The position numbers and the translations under genes were made by a program. Below the pieces are notes generated by a model. The model made no database searches. It worked only from the letters and a program-made list of their open reading frames with translations, and was not told the DNA's origin. Shown piece by piece: positions 52,914-63,100 of a DNA stretch of 64,000 bases (its first letter is position 1; the number at the start of each line of letters is the position of its first letter). Source of the stretch: a bacterium (GTDB lineage Bacteria > Pseudomonadota > Gammaproteobacteria > Burkholderiales > Burkholderiaceae_C); contig JAVBXK010000053.1 of the NCBI GenBank assembly GCA_030824555.1, positions 1 through 64,000 on the forward strand, read 5' to 3'.

Positions 52914-54721
52914 GGTCTGTTTCCTGGGCGGGGCAAAGCAGGCGTGGCGTGTACGGTGGTAGCACTTTGCCTGATTTTTTCGAGCTCCATCGCCGGAATA
53001 AACGGGAACATGTCGTCAAGTTCGGGCGTTAAAAACCCACCATTCGGGTCAAGTCGAGATTTGAGTTTGGGCTCAAACCCCACGTTCCCATCGACCTTGG
53101 CAACGATGATGGTCGGTCCCCGTGTGTCCAGCGCAGCTGTCAATGCAGGGAGGTCGCTCGGCGCGCCAATGTGTACCGCATTCAAACCAAACGCCTTCGC
53201 GACTTGCACAAAATTGGGGAATTCCACCCCTGATGCGGGGGTTGCGCCTACCACCCGGTCGAAGAAATTCTCATGCGTTTGACGAATGGACAAGTATCCG
53301 CCGTTGTCAATCACCACCACGACCAAATCCAAGCCAAGGGTTTTCAAGGTCTGCAGTTCCTGCAGATTCATCTGCAGGCTGCCGTCCCCCGCAAAACAAA
53401 TCACGCGCCGCTCGCGGTTTGCCATGGCTGCGCCAATGGCCGCAGGCAGGTCGTAGCCCATCGACGCGGCCCCAGAGTTGCTGAACATGCGCTGCCCTGC
53501 CTTGAGTTGGCCGACCTGGAAGGGCAGTATGCAAGCGGAGGCGTTGCCGCACACCACGATGTCATCGTGCCGCAGTTGCTTGAACACATGGTCGACCAAT
53601 GCATAGGGGTGCAGCAGCTCCCCAGGCTCAGGGGCGGTGTGCGCGGGATAGCGCGAGCCGATGTCCTGGCACCAGGTCACCCACTGTGCATAGTTGGGCA
53701 GGCCGGTCGAGCAGGCTTGATCAAGGCCTTCCATGAAGCTTTTGGCGTCGCAAACCAACGGCAAGTCAGCCTTCACAAACGGTTTGTTCAGCTCGGCGGG
53801 GTCGATATCGACATGCACAATGAATGCGTTCTTGGCGAAGCAATCCCAGTTGTAACTGACTTGGCGGATGTTGAGCCTGGAGCCAATGACCACCACACAG
53901 TCGGCTGCCTGGAGACAAAAATTGCCTGCCCGCGTGCCGATGGTGCCCGGACGCCCTGCGAACAAGGGGTGATCGCTGGCGATGATGTCGTGTGTCCATG
54001 CGGTGGCCACGGGAATGCCATGTTTTTCGGCAAATGCCAGTAGCAGGTGCTCTGCTTGGGCCAGGCGAACACCTGTTCCCGCCAGGATCAACGGGCGGTG
54101 GGCCTGGCTCAGGCGCTGCGCCACGTCGGCGCAGCATTCGGCCAGGTCGGCCAGCGGCACGGGTTCTGGCAAGTGCATGGCAGGCAGTGCCGGGCATTCA
54201 GCTGCTTGCACGTCCAGCGGAATGTCCAGCCAGGTGGGGCCAGGGCGGCCACTGACGGCGGTGGCCAGGGCCAACGGCAGCAATTCGGCCAATTCGTCGG
54301 GGCTGCCCACGGTGACGGCCATTTTGGTCACGGGTTTGGCCATGGCCACGATGGGGCCTTCCTGGTCGCCCAGTTGGCGAAGCCCCGGCACTGGGGTGTG
54401 GTCCAGGCAGGTGGCGCGTTTGACCTGGCCACTGATGACCAACATGGGGATGGAGTCGGTGAACGCGCCGAACACCCCATTGAGTGCATTGATGCTGCCT
54501 GGGCCGGTGGTCAGCATGACCACAGCGGGTTTGCCTGTGATGCGGGCGTAGCCCTCAGCCGCCATGGCACAGGCCTGTTCGTGGTGCATGAAGGTGCAGG
54601 TCAGGCCGGGGTGCGTGCCCAGCGCATGGTTCAGGTACATGGCACCGCCGCCAGTGACCGTGAACACCTGTTCAATGCCGTGAGCGACCAGCCAATCTGC
54701 AATGCGTCGTGAGAGGTTCAT
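52910..54721 (-). CDS. Thiamine diphosphate-dependent enzyme, acetolactate synthase-like
   Basis: This 603-residue enzyme has all three domains of the pyruvate oxidase/acetolactate synthase family: the catalytic Glu in MHHEQACAMAAEGYAR, the GPGSINALNG loop, and the TPP motif GDGSLQMNLQEL followed by VIDNGGY. Since normal branched-chain amino acid genes are absent and the neighbours are CDP-sugar genes, a sugar role is likely. The known parallel is YerE, a TPP/FAD enzyme that adds a two-carbon unit from pyruvate to a CDP-4-keto-3,6-dideoxysugar. It is translationally coupled on both sides. Confidence 0.85.
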   Translation of the reverse strand: MNLSRRIADWLVAHGIEQVFTVTGGGAMYLNHALGTHPGLTCTFMHHEQACAMAAEGYARITGKPAVVMLTTGPGSINALNGVFGAFTDSIPMLVISGQVKRATCLDHTPVPGLRQLGDQEGPIVAMAKPVTKMAVTVGSPDELAELLPLALATAVSGRPGPTWLDIPLDVQAAECPALPAMHLPEPVPLADLAECCADVAQRLSQAHRPLILAGTGVRLAQAEHLLLAFAEKHGIPVATAWTHDIIASDHPLFAGRPGTIGTRAGNFCLQAADCVVVIGSRLNIRQVSYNWDCFAKNAFIVHVDIDPAELNKPFVKADLPLVCDAKSFMEGLDQACSTGLPNYAQWVTWCQDIGSRYPAHTAPEPGELLHPYALVDHVFKQLRHDDIVVCGNASACILPFQVGQLKAGQRMFSNSGAASMGYDLPAAIGAAMANRERRVICFAGDGSLQMNLQELQTLKTLGLDLVVVVIDNGGYLSIRQTHENFFDRVVGATPASGVEFPNFVQVAKAFGLNAVHIGAPSDLPALTAALDTRGPTIIVAKVDGNVGFEPKLKSRLDPNGGFLTPELDDMFPFIPAMELEKIRQSATTVHATPALPRPGNRP

Positions 54722-55926
54722 GTGAGGGAGCTGAAAAAATGCAGGGCAGGGGCCTGGCCCCCCTCCGAATGCGGGATGTCACGTTCAATCTGGTGCGGAT
54801 CGATGGCAATGCACACCAGCACATGCGCTGTCGGGTGTTTGCGCAGCCCATCTGCGGGTGAGCATATGGGCTTGCCCGCCAGGGTCAGCCCTTGTTTGTT
54901 GGGGTTGCCATCGAGGAAGGCCACCACTTGCGCCAGCGGAATGGCCCCTTGACCCAGCAGCCGTTGTGCCAACGAGCCTGCACCCCAGACCAGCAGCGGT
55001 ACGTTGTCGGGCAGGGGCGGCGAGACATCGGACACTTCCCGCGCTTGGGTTGCACAGTCAGCGATGTAGCGCCGCAGGTGTTTGAGCGTGACTTTCTCGG
55101 CAACGTACGGGGTGGCTTGTGGGGCAACCGTTCCCACACCGGCCAGTGCCGGGTATTGGGATCCATCGGGCAAGGGCAGCCAGCAGTCAATGAAAGTGCC
55201 CACCGTCAAATGAGCTTTTTCCATGATTAAAAATAGTGCTTTTCGCCCTATATGATTGATATGTTCGCTATCAAAATAATAATTTTTTGGACGAAAGCCA
55301 ACCTGGTATCGATCGGGATTCGGCACTTCAATGTACAACGCACCCTGGGGAGCAAGCAGTTCAGGCAGGCGGGCTATCCAACCCAGGTCGCGCAGGTGTT
55401 CGGCCACGTGAGACAGCACAATCAGGTCGAACTGTTGGCCTGCAAACAAGTTGGGCACAGCGCTCAAGAGGCCCTGCGTCACTTGCAGGCCGCTGGCCTG
55501 GGCAGCGGCCACCGCAGCCGGGTCAGGGTCCAGCCCCTGGCAATGGGTGTGGCCGCCATCGACCAAGGCTTGAAGCAGCCCGCCGCCACCGCAACCGATG
55601 TCCAGCACGCGGGTGTGCTTATGGGGGAGCCAAGGCTTCAACCGGTTTGCCAAGTCTTGCAGTCTGCGTAGATCGGTCGTGTTTTGGCCGGCACCCGTGC
55701 CTGTGGCGCCCGCATATTTGGCCTGGGATTGGTAATACAGGTCGTAGGCAGACTGCGGGGCCGGGGTGTCGGCAAATGCAAAGTCGCAGACCTCACAGCC
55801 GACCAACCGGTAGCTGTCAGGCAGCGGAGACCCGCTGGGTTGCGGCAACGTCAACTCGGTCAGCACCTCCAGTGCTGAGGAGCCGCACAGGGGGCAAGGG
55901 CGGTGCATGCTGGATTCTGTGGCCAT
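54718..55926 (-). CDS. Class I SAM-dependent (C-)methyltransferase with zinc-binding N-terminus
   Basis: This 402-residue protein begins with a zinc-binding module (CPLCGS...CEVCDFAF), continues with a class I methyltransferase domain (VLDIGCGGGGLLQALV, GLDPDP, LIVLSHVAEHL) and ends with a Rossmann-like domain (LLVWGAGSLAQRLL). This three-part layout is that of sugar C-methyltransferases acting on keto-sugar nucleotides. An AT-rich stretch (55220-55290) stands out from the GC-rich rest. Its stop overlaps the ATG of the thiamine enzyme gene. Confidence 0.84.
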   Translation of the reverse strand: MATESSMHRPCPLCGSSALEVLTELTLPQPSGSPLPDSYRLVGCEVCDFAFADTPAPQSAYDLYYQSQAKYAGATGTGAGQNTTDLRRLQDLANRLKPWLPHKHTRVLDIGCGGGGLLQALVDGGHTHCQGLDPDPAAVAAAQASGLQVTQGLLSAVPNLFAGQQFDLIVLSHVAEHLRDLGWIARLPELLAPQGALYIEVPNPDRYQVGFRPKNYYFDSEHINHIGRKALFLIMEKAHLTVGTFIDCWLPLPDGSQYPALAGVGTVAPQATPYVAEKVTLKHLRRYIADCATQAREVSDVSPPLPDNVPLLVWGAGSLAQRLLGQGAIPLAQVVAFLDGNPNKQGLTLAGKPICSPADGLRKHPTAHVLVCIAIDPHQIERDIPHSEGGQAPALHFFSSLT

Positions 55927-55935
55927 GTACCGACA

Positions 55936-56859
55936 TCAGTTGATGGGCGGATAGCACTCGAGCAGTGGCAATGTCACCCCTGTTTGATGAATTCTTTTGC
56001 AGGTATACCCAAATGCTTCGAGGTCCTTGATGCAAACATCGGTGGTTTCGTGGTTCTCAACCAAATGGGTTTCGATGATGATGCGGGGGCGGAATTTTTC
56101 AAAAAAGGCCTGATCTTGGAAAACAACCACCTCCCCACCCTCTATATCGCACTTGATGAAGTCCACTGATTCCAGTTGAAATAGATCGGCAATCTTGCTG
56201 AGGGTGAACGATGGTGTTGTGATGACATTGCCTCTGTCATTTCCTACAATGTCTGATGCCGAAGAGCCCATATTCCCCTCCGATGAAAACTGCAGGCCGT
56301 TGCAATGGTTCCATGCAGCACCGAATAGCACTTCAATTTTGCCGTCGCAAAATTTGTGATAGAGGTTGAAGTTCTTATTCATTGCCACCACATTTTGTTC
56401 ATCCGCCTCTACGGCAACAACTTTGCCTGTTGCACCGACAGATTCTTTGAACAAAATGGATGTAAGGCCTGCATATGCCCCCAAGTCAATGACCGTGCCG
56501 CCGGGTTTGAGGTCAGCAAACTCCAGGTATTGGGTTGTGGTAACGGTGGGCTCGGACAGTGATGGAAAATAAACGGGAAACAATGTAAAACCCACCACAT
56601 CGTGGTATCGACCAATTGAATAGTCGACGAGTTTTCTGTTGTTGAAGTCAATGGGCTCTACTGCGCTGAAGTAATAGTCGAAGCTGTTGATGACATCCAG
56701 AACATAAACAGAATGCCGAATGGCTATTCGCACTGTTTGATTGTTTTTGTTGAAATCTATGTAGTGGGTGGCTAGACGAATTTCAATGCCTTTTTCGTTT
56801 GCAATACCCTGGTAGATGTGGTTCAGTCTTTGATAAAATTGATCAATTTGATATTCCAT
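55936..56859 (-). CDS. FkbM-family methyltransferase, low-GC
   Basis: This 307-residue protein carries the FkbM domain (TVIDLGAYAGLTSILFKE, VVAVEADEQNVVAMNKNF, DFIKCDIEGGEVVVFQDQAFF). Its base composition is clearly lower in GC than every neighbour and its codon choice is AT-richer, which suggests recent acquisition. GGAGC precedes the ATG. The substrate is probably a hydroxyl of the island sugar. Confidence 0.86.
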   Translation of the reverse strand: MEYQIDQFYQRLNHIYQGIANEKGIEIRLATHYIDFNKNNQTVRIAIRHSVYVLDVINSFDYYFSAVEPIDFNNRKLVDYSIGRYHDVVGFTLFPVYFPSLSEPTVTTTQYLEFADLKPGGTVIDLGAYAGLTSILFKESVGATGKVVAVEADEQNVVAMNKNFNLYHKFCDGKIEVLFGAAWNHCNGLQFSSEGNMGSSASDIVGNDRGNVITTPSFTLSKIADLFQLESVDFIKCDIEGGEVVVFQDQAFFEKFRPRIIIETHLVENHETTDVCIKDLEAFGYTCKRIHQTGVTLPLLECYPPIN

Positions 56860-56892
56860 GCTGTTGCTCCATTTGTTTTGTGTGTCTCGGGT

Positions 56893-58257
56893 TTAAAAAC
56901 CTTTGACAAATTCTTTTGTGATTTTTGCCATGTATTGAAGCTGATCGGGTTGAATTCCCGGCCAAACACCCACCCAGAACGTGTCTGACATGATTTGGTT
57001 GGCCACCGGCAGGTCACCCACTGCGCGGAAGTTGCGCCCAGCCATGTACGGTTGTCGGGTGAGGTTGCCTGCAAACAGCAAGCGGGTGCCGACCTTGTGT
57101 TGGTCCAGGTAACCCAGCAGGTCAACCCGATTGACGCCACTTTCGGGTTTGAGGGTGATGGGGAATCCAAACCAGGATGGATCGCCGCCAGGCGTGGCTT
57201 CGGGCAGCACCAGCACGTCTACGCAGTCGGCCAGCAGTTCATGCAGCAAGCTGAAGTTGTGCTTGCGCGCGTGTATGAACCCTTCCAGCCGCTCAAGCTG
57301 CGCCAGGCCACAAGCGGCTTGCATGTCAGTGATTTTCAGGTTGTAGCCCAGGTGGCTGTAGGTGTATTTGTGGTCATAACCTTTGGGCAAGCCGCCCAGT
57401 TGCCAGTCAAAACGTTTGCCACAGGTGTTGTCGCAGCCTGGGTTGCACCAACAGTCGCGCCCCCAGTCCCGGAATGACTCGGCAATTTGCTTCAGTTCAG
57501 GGTCGTTGGTCAGCACTGCGCCGCCTTCGCCCATGGTGATGTGGTGCGCCGGGTAAAAAGACAGGGTGGCCAGGTGCCCGAAGGTCCCCACTTTTTGCCC
57601 TTTCCAGGTGGTGCCCAAGGCGTCGCAGCAGTCTTCAATCAACCACAGGTCATGGGCTTTTGCGAATGCGCACACCGCGTCCAGATCAAAAGGATTGCCC
57701 AAGGTGTGGGCAATCATGATGGCCTTGGTTTTGGGGCTCAAGGCGGCTGCGAGCATCGACACGTCGATGTTGTAGCTGGGCAATGTCACGTCCACAAACA
57801 CGGGTACCGCACCGTTTTGAATGATGGGGTTGACCGTGGTCGGGAAGCCTGCAGCGACGGTGATGACTTCGTCCCCAGGGCGTATGGCCCGAGCGCCCAG
57901 CCGGGGCGATGTGAGGGTTGAAAACGCCACCAGGTTTGCGGATGAGCCAGAGTTCACGGTCAGCGCATGCGTCACACCCACGAACTGCGCCAGGCGTTGT
58001 TCAAATGCCGCGTTGAAGCGGCCCGTGGTGAGCCAGCCGTCCAGTGCGGCGGCGATCATGGCGTCTGTTTCCGCTTGGCCGATCACCTTCCCCGACGGTG
58101 GTATGGGGTCGATGCCCGCCCGCCAAGGCTGGACCGGTGCTTGGGCGGGGCGCAGCACCACCTCCACGTCTTGCCCGGCCCATTGGGGCAGTGCAAGTTG
58201 GGCCACACCTGCGGCGTCCAGCGTCAGGTGTTGGTGTTGGAACATGGGTTCAGGCAT
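56893..58257 (-). CDS. rfbH: CDP-4-keto-6-deoxy-D-glucose 3-dehydrase (E1)
   Basis: This enzyme of about 454 residues makes CDP-4-keto-3,6-dideoxyglucose using pyridoxamine phosphate and an iron-sulphur cluster. The usual Schiff-base Lys of the DegT/StrS family is replaced by His in [14 protein letters not shown], the hallmark of RfbH/E1, and the cysteine-rich motif [16 protein letters not shown] supplies [2Fe-2S] ligands. The PSGKVIG and [10 protein letters not shown] blocks are typical. A reductase partner (E3) is not in the window. The first 30 residues ([18 protein letters not shown]) are unusual. Start candidates are 58281, 58257 and 58245; I chose the middle one, overlapping rfbG by eight bases. 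Confidence 0.92.
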   Translation of the reverse strand: MPEPMFQHQHLTLDAAGVAQLALPQWAGQDVEVVLRPAQAPVQPWRAGIDPIPPSGKVIGQAETDAMIAAALDGWLTTGRFNAAFEQRLAQFVGVTHALTVNSGSSANLVAFSTLTSPRLGARAIRPGDEVITVAAGFPTTVNPIIQNGAVPVFVDVTLPSYNIDVSMLAAALSPKTKAIMIAHTLGNPFDLDAVCAFAKAHDLWLIEDCCDALGTTWKGQKVGTFGHLATLSFYPAHHITMGEGGAVLTNDPELKQIAESFRDWGRDCWCNPGCDNTCGKRFDWQLGGLPKGYDHKYTYSHLGYNLKITDMQAACGLAQLERLEGFIHARKHNFSLLHELLADCVDVLVLPEATPGGDPSWFGFPITLKPESGVNRVDLLGYLDQHKVGTRLLFAGNLTRQPYMAGRNFRAVGDLPVANQIMSDTFWVGVWPGIQPDQLQYMAKITKEFVKGF

Positions 58258-59353
58258 GGTGGGGGGCGTGTGGTCTGGCATCTGTTTGGAAATCGGCCAA
58301 TTGTTGGCGACATACCTCGGTGGCCGAGTGGTTTGGGGTGGGCTGAACCGCCAGGTGCCACTGCACCGTTTTTTGAATGGCGGTGGGCGCGTTCCAGACG
58401 GGCCGCCAAGCCAGCCGTTGGCGCGCTTTGCTGCAATCCAGGCGAAGGTGGTGCGCTTCGTGCGGGTGCACATGCGCTGCGTCGGCGGACCACTGCACCG
58501 GGCGAGGCCAATGGCTGGCAAGTATTTTCACCATGCTTTCGACCGCCAGTGCATCGTCGGCTTGGGGGCCGAAATTCCAGGCTTCGGCCCAAGCCTGCCC
58601 TTCCTCGTACAAACGCTGACCCAGTTGCAAATAGCCGTTGAGCGGGTCAAGGACGTGCTGCCAAGGCCGGATGGCGCGGGGGTTTCTCAACTGCAATGTG
58701 GTGCCCTGCTCGAATGCCGCCAGTGCGTCCGGCACCAGCCGGGTGGGCGTGCGGTCGCCACCACCGATGACATTGCCCGCCCGCGCCGTGGCCACCGCCA
58801 TGCCTTGTGCGGCCAGAAAGCTGCGCCGGTAGCTGGCCACCACGAGTTCTGCGGCGCCTTTGCTGGCCGAGTAGGGGTCATGCCCACCCATGGCATCGGT
58901 TTCACGGTAGCCCCACGGCCATTCATTGTTTTCGTAGCACTTATCACTTGTGATGATTGTGCTAGAGGCCAATTTCTTGCAATATTTAGCGCATTCCAGC
59001 ACCTGGGCGGTGCCCACCACATTGACCGAGAAAGTCTCCACCGGCCGGTGGTAGCCCGCTGGCACCAGGGCCTGTGCCGCCAAATGGAACAGGATGTCCG
59101 GGTTGGCTGCCTGCATGGCCGCGTGAAGACGGTCGCTGTCGCGGATGTCGGCCAGCGTTGAGCTGACCAGGCGGCGCTGCAGCCCCAGCAGGTCGAACAG
59201 GTTGCCGGGGTGTTCTGGCGGCAGAGCATAACCATGCACGTCCGCGCCCATCTCAGTCAGCCAGAATGCCAGCCAGGCACCTTTGAAGCCTGTGTGGCCC
59301 GTGAGAAAGACCCGTTTGCCTGACCAGAATGCAGGGTTCACCATGTTTTCCAT
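58250..59353 (-). CDS. rfbG: CDP-glucose 4,6-dehydratase
   Basis: This 367-residue extended short-chain dehydrogenase has the Rossmann motif [11 protein letters not shown], the SDKCYEN and YSASK (catalytic Tyr and Lys) motifs and the GNVIGGGD loop characteristic of RfbG. It converts CDP-glucose to CDP-4-keto-6-deoxyglucose. The start at 59353 overlaps the end of rfbF by 16 bases; a second ATG at 59344 is also possible. A short AT-rich patch (58925-58985) is unlike the rest of the gene although the protein is well conserved there. Confidence 0.93.
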   Translation of the reverse strand: MENMVNPAFWSGKRVFLTGHTGFKGAWLAFWLTEMGADVHGYALPPEHPGNLFDLLGLQRRLVSSTLADIRDSDRLHAAMQAANPDILFHLAAQALVPAGYHRPVETFSVNVVGTAQVLECAKYCKKLASSTIITSDKCYENNEWPWGYRETDAMGGHDPYSASKGAAELVVASYRRSFLAAQGMAVATARAGNVIGGGDRTPTRLVPDALAAFEQGTTLQLRNPRAIRPWQHVLDPLNGYLQLGQRLYEEGQAWAEAWNFGPQADDALAVESMVKILASHWPRPVQWSADAAHVHPHEAHHLRLDCSKARQRLAWRPVWNAPTAIQKTVQWHLAVQPTPNHSATEVCRQQLADFQTDARPHAPHHA

Positions 59354-60111
59354 GGCGCCTGTCCGCTGCTCCACAGCTCTTCCAGGAAGGTTTTGTCGCG
59401 CAAGGTATCCATGGGGCGCCAGAAGCCCTGATGCTGAAAAGCCATGAGCTGACCTTGGGCTATCAATTGTTGGACAGGGCGGTCTTCCCAGGGGCTGTCG
59501 TCACCCTCAATCAGGTCAAGCACTTTGGGGGAGAGCACGAAGAACCCCCCGTTGATCAGACCACCGTCCCCGACGGGTTTTTCCACAAATGAGGTCACCG
59601 CATCGCCTGTCATGCCGAGTGAGCCGAAGCGTCCGGGTGGTGCCACCGCAGCAACCGTCGCCAGGCGTTGGTGTGAGCGGTGAAACGCCAGCTGCTTGGT
59701 GATGTCGATGTCGGCCACGCCGTCGCCATAGGTGAAGCAAAACTGCTCTTCACTCTCGATGTAAGGCCGCACACGCTTCAGACGTCCGCCGGTTTGGGTG
59801 GTATCGCCCGTGTCCACCAGGGTCACCCGCCAGGGTTCGGTGTGGCGCTCATGGATTTCCATTCGGTTGTGGGTCATGTCGAAGGTGACATCGGATGTGT
59901 GCAAAAAGTAGTTGGCAAAGTACTCTTTGATCACATAACCCATGTAGCCACAACAGATCACGAAATCGTTGATGCCGTGGGACGAGTAGCCCTTCATGAT
60001 GTGCCACAGCAGGGGCTTGCCCCCGATGGTGACCATGGGCTTGGGACGGTACATCGTTTCTTCGCTGATGCGGGTGCCCAAACCACCCGCCAGGATCACT
60101 GCTTTGACCAT
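59338..60111 (-). CDS. rfbF: Glucose-1-phosphate cytidylyltransferase
   Basis: This 257-residue enzyme makes CDP-glucose from CTP and glucose-1-phosphate, the first step of the island pathway. It has the nucleotidyltransferase signature ILAGGLGTRISEET, RPKPMVTIGGKPLLWHIM, and the RfbF-specific YGDGVADIDI and FVEKP motifs. It begins 15 bases after the large glycosyltransferase gene. Confidence 0.95.
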   Translation of the reverse strand: MVKAVILAGGLGTRISEETMYRPKPMVTIGGKPLLWHIMKGYSSHGINDFVICCGYMGYVIKEYFANYFLHTSDVTFDMTHNRMEIHERHTEPWRVTLVDTGDTTQTGGRLKRVRPYIESEEQFCFTYGDGVADIDITKQLAFHRSHQRLATVAAVAPPGRFGSLGMTGDAVTSFVEKPVGDGGLINGGFFVLSPKVLDLIEGDDSPWEDRPVQQLIAQGQLMAFQHQGFWRPMDTLRDKTFLEELWSSGQAPWKTW

Positions 60112-60126
60112 GTGTTTTCTCTGACC

Positions 60127-63100
60127 TCAGCGGCTGATGGGATCAAAAATGGCTTTGAACCACGCATCGGTGTGCACGCTCAGGGCGTAGCGGGTTTTCA
60201 CCCAATGGTTCAGTTGCTTGCCCATGTCGGTGCGCAACGATTCGCTGGCAATCAGCGACTCCAGCGCAGCAATCCAGTCCCCCACGTCGTTGGAAACCCT
60301 GCGCACGGGCGGGTCGTCGGTGCGGAAGGGATAGACGTCGGAGCACACCACCGGCCAGCCCATGGCCCCGTACTCCAGCAGGCGAAGGTTGCTTTTGCAT
60401 GTGTTGAACGGGTTGTCTTCCAACGGGGCAATGGCAATGTCCAGATCCAGGTTGGCCAGCGTCTGCGGGTACACGTCAATGGACACGAAGGGGTGTACCT
60501 CTTTGACATGGGGGTGTATGGACGGTGGGCACATGCCCATGAACACCCAGTCCACCTGGGTGCCGAAGTGGGCCACCACGGTTTGAATCATGTCCAGGTC
60601 GCCCAAGTGTTGTTGTGCCCCGGCCCATCCCACGCGCAGTTTGTCTTTGCGCTCGCGCCGTTTGACCGGCAAATCGAACCAGGTGGTTTCAACCAAGGCG
60701 TTGGGAATCACCCGTGTTTCGGGTACGTACGCCTGGTAATACTCCCTCAGGGGCTCGGTGGTGACCACCAACCGGTCAGACAGCTCAAGGGCTCGGCGCA
60801 ACCGCGTGTTGCCTTCTCGTTTGTGGTAGTTGTGCAGTTGATGCTTGCCAGGCAGGTTGCCAAACAGGTCGTCCAGCATGTGCACGATGCCCAGTTTGGG
60901 CAGGTTGACCCGGTACTCTTCCAGCCGAGCGAGGTGCAGGTCACCAATGGCGTTTTGCACGATCAACCGGTCCAATCCGGAGCGCACCAGCTCGATGGAT
61001 GTGGGCACACGGCTGACATCCCGGCTGATGGGGAACACCACGCAGCTCTGTGCGCGCCCCTCGTTTTGCAAAGCGTTGAGCGGCTCGATGACCCGGTATT
61101 GACCTGAACCGCTGGACAGCGGCAGCGCCACGGTACGGGGGCGGTCCCTGCGGCTGGGTTGCCAGTCGATGACGATGTCTTGCTCCAGATCGAACGGCTG
61201 CGACAGCGACAGGTTGCGGTTGTAGTTGGGGTCTGCTCCCAACGCGGATGTCCAGCGCGCCGCCAGGCACCTGCGCTCCGCTAACTCTGCTTGCCGTAAC
61301 GCAAGCGTGTCTTCAGGCAAGCGCTGCCGCTCTTCCACAGTTTTGCCGCCGTGGTGCAACACACTGACCTGTGGCGACCACACGTGCCGTAAACCGCTGG
61401 CCTGGGCACGCAATGCGAAATCGAGCACGGGGAGGAACAGTGGCAGTTCTGCTTCATCGAAACCACCCACCATCTTGAAGTGCTGGGCACTCACCAGGAA
61501 AAAGTGAGGGGCAAATGCACTCACGTCCTGCATAGCCTGCAACCGTCCGTAGGGGCCACTTTCCATCACGTTGCCTCTTTCGCCGCAATAGCTGGTGTAC
61601 AGCCCTGCGAGGCCCAAAAAGGCAGGTCCGGCGGACATGACCGGATCGGGGCTACCAGGCTTCACCAGGCGCGGCGCCACAGCCGCCACATCAGGCTGGC
61701 TGAACAGGGCGCACAGCGGCTCCAGCCAGTTGCCATGAACCAGTTCAGTGTCATCGTCTGCGAACAGCAGCACGTTGCCCTGGGCTTCCGCTGCCCCTGC
61801 ATTGAGCGCCTTGGCGTGCGAATACGGCTGATTGGCCACCGTGATGACACGCGTGGGAAACGGTGTATTGGCTTCGTCGACCGCCTGTTGCACCCGTGTG
61901 GCAAATTCAGCATCTGCCACCACCAACACTTCGTGCAGCAAGGTGCTGCCATGGTTCGCCATGGATTGCAACAGGCAGCCCAGGTAGCCCACTTGTGTGG
62001 CGCAAGGCACCACGACACTCACGCGCTGCAGTGCAGAGTTGTAGGTGATGTCGCGCAAGCCCCGCTGTGTGCTTGCTTTCACCTGGGCTTGCAGCCCCAC
62101 GCGCATCAGGTGTGTTTGCACCTGGACTTGCTCCGCCGCCAATTGCGCATCGGTCAAGGTGCCGGTGCCGTGCACGAGCAAGGTGTCGATGTGGGTAAGG
62201 CCAGAGCGGTCACGGGTTTCCAGCGCGCGCAAGGCAAAGGCGTATACGCCTTCAAAGCGGTGGCTTTCAGTGTGCTTTTTCCATCCGCGTGCCTGAAGCA
62301 ATACTGCGTCGCCCAGGTAGTTGGTGCTGCGCAGCCATTCCACGTTGGTGTGGGGTTTGAAGTGGGGGTACTGGGGTTTGCCGTCGATCAGCACGTCGTC
62401 ATCGGCATACAGCACCACCGCAGCAGTTTGCTGCGCAGTGACCGCGAATTCGAGGGTCGCATGGGGTTGGAGCGTGGCACCAGCCTTGATGGCAAGTACC
62501 CAAGGCGCTTGGATGTGCGCGAGTGGCCCGGTGGTGTGCGGAGGCAATTCAGCCGCCACAGCCCATTCTGACGGCAATTGCACCCACCGCAGCGCCCCTT
62601 CGCTTGCATCGCCAAATGGATTGGCTTCGCTGGAAACGATGGTCAGCTCGGACGGTTGAAGCAGGCTGTTGCTCAACGAATCCAGGGTGTCTGCCAACGC
62701 ATCCATGTCTTTGTCGGCGTAAACCACCGCAGCCAGCGCGGGCAGGCGGCCTGATGCCGCGTATGAGCCATAAATTTCGCCGTCAATTTCCCGCAGTGTG
62801 GAGCGTGCCGACCATTGGGCGAGTTGCTTGTTGACGCGCAGTTGCTTGATGCGGTCGGCACGCCAGGCGGAAGCTTGCAGCGTCTCGTCAGTGGCGGGCA
62901 GCGTCAACACCACTTCTTCGGGCCAGGCTTTGTCCCAAGGCATGCTTGCCGCCGCGACTTGTGTGCGGGTGACGAATTGCGCCACATCGCTCTCCCAGCC
63001 TTTCATGCATGCTTTGTAGCTGTCCAGATAATCTGAAGCGCTCCAAGGGGCTATGGTCGGGGCCTCTCGCCAATCGGAGGTCTCGACAAGTCCCCAATTG

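Noticed and set aside
55220-55290. AT-rich stretch in the C-methyltransferase gene resembling the dispersed repeat
   Set aside because: The residues (SEHINHIGRKALFLIMEKA) fit the normal methyltransferase alignment, so I cannot show an insertion.
58925-58985. AT-rich patch in rfbG with a GTGCTAGAGGCC motif resembling the dispersed repeat family
   Set aside because: The encoded protein ([15 protein letters not shown]) is normal for RfbG with no insertion, so an inserted repeat is not supported; only the composition is odd.
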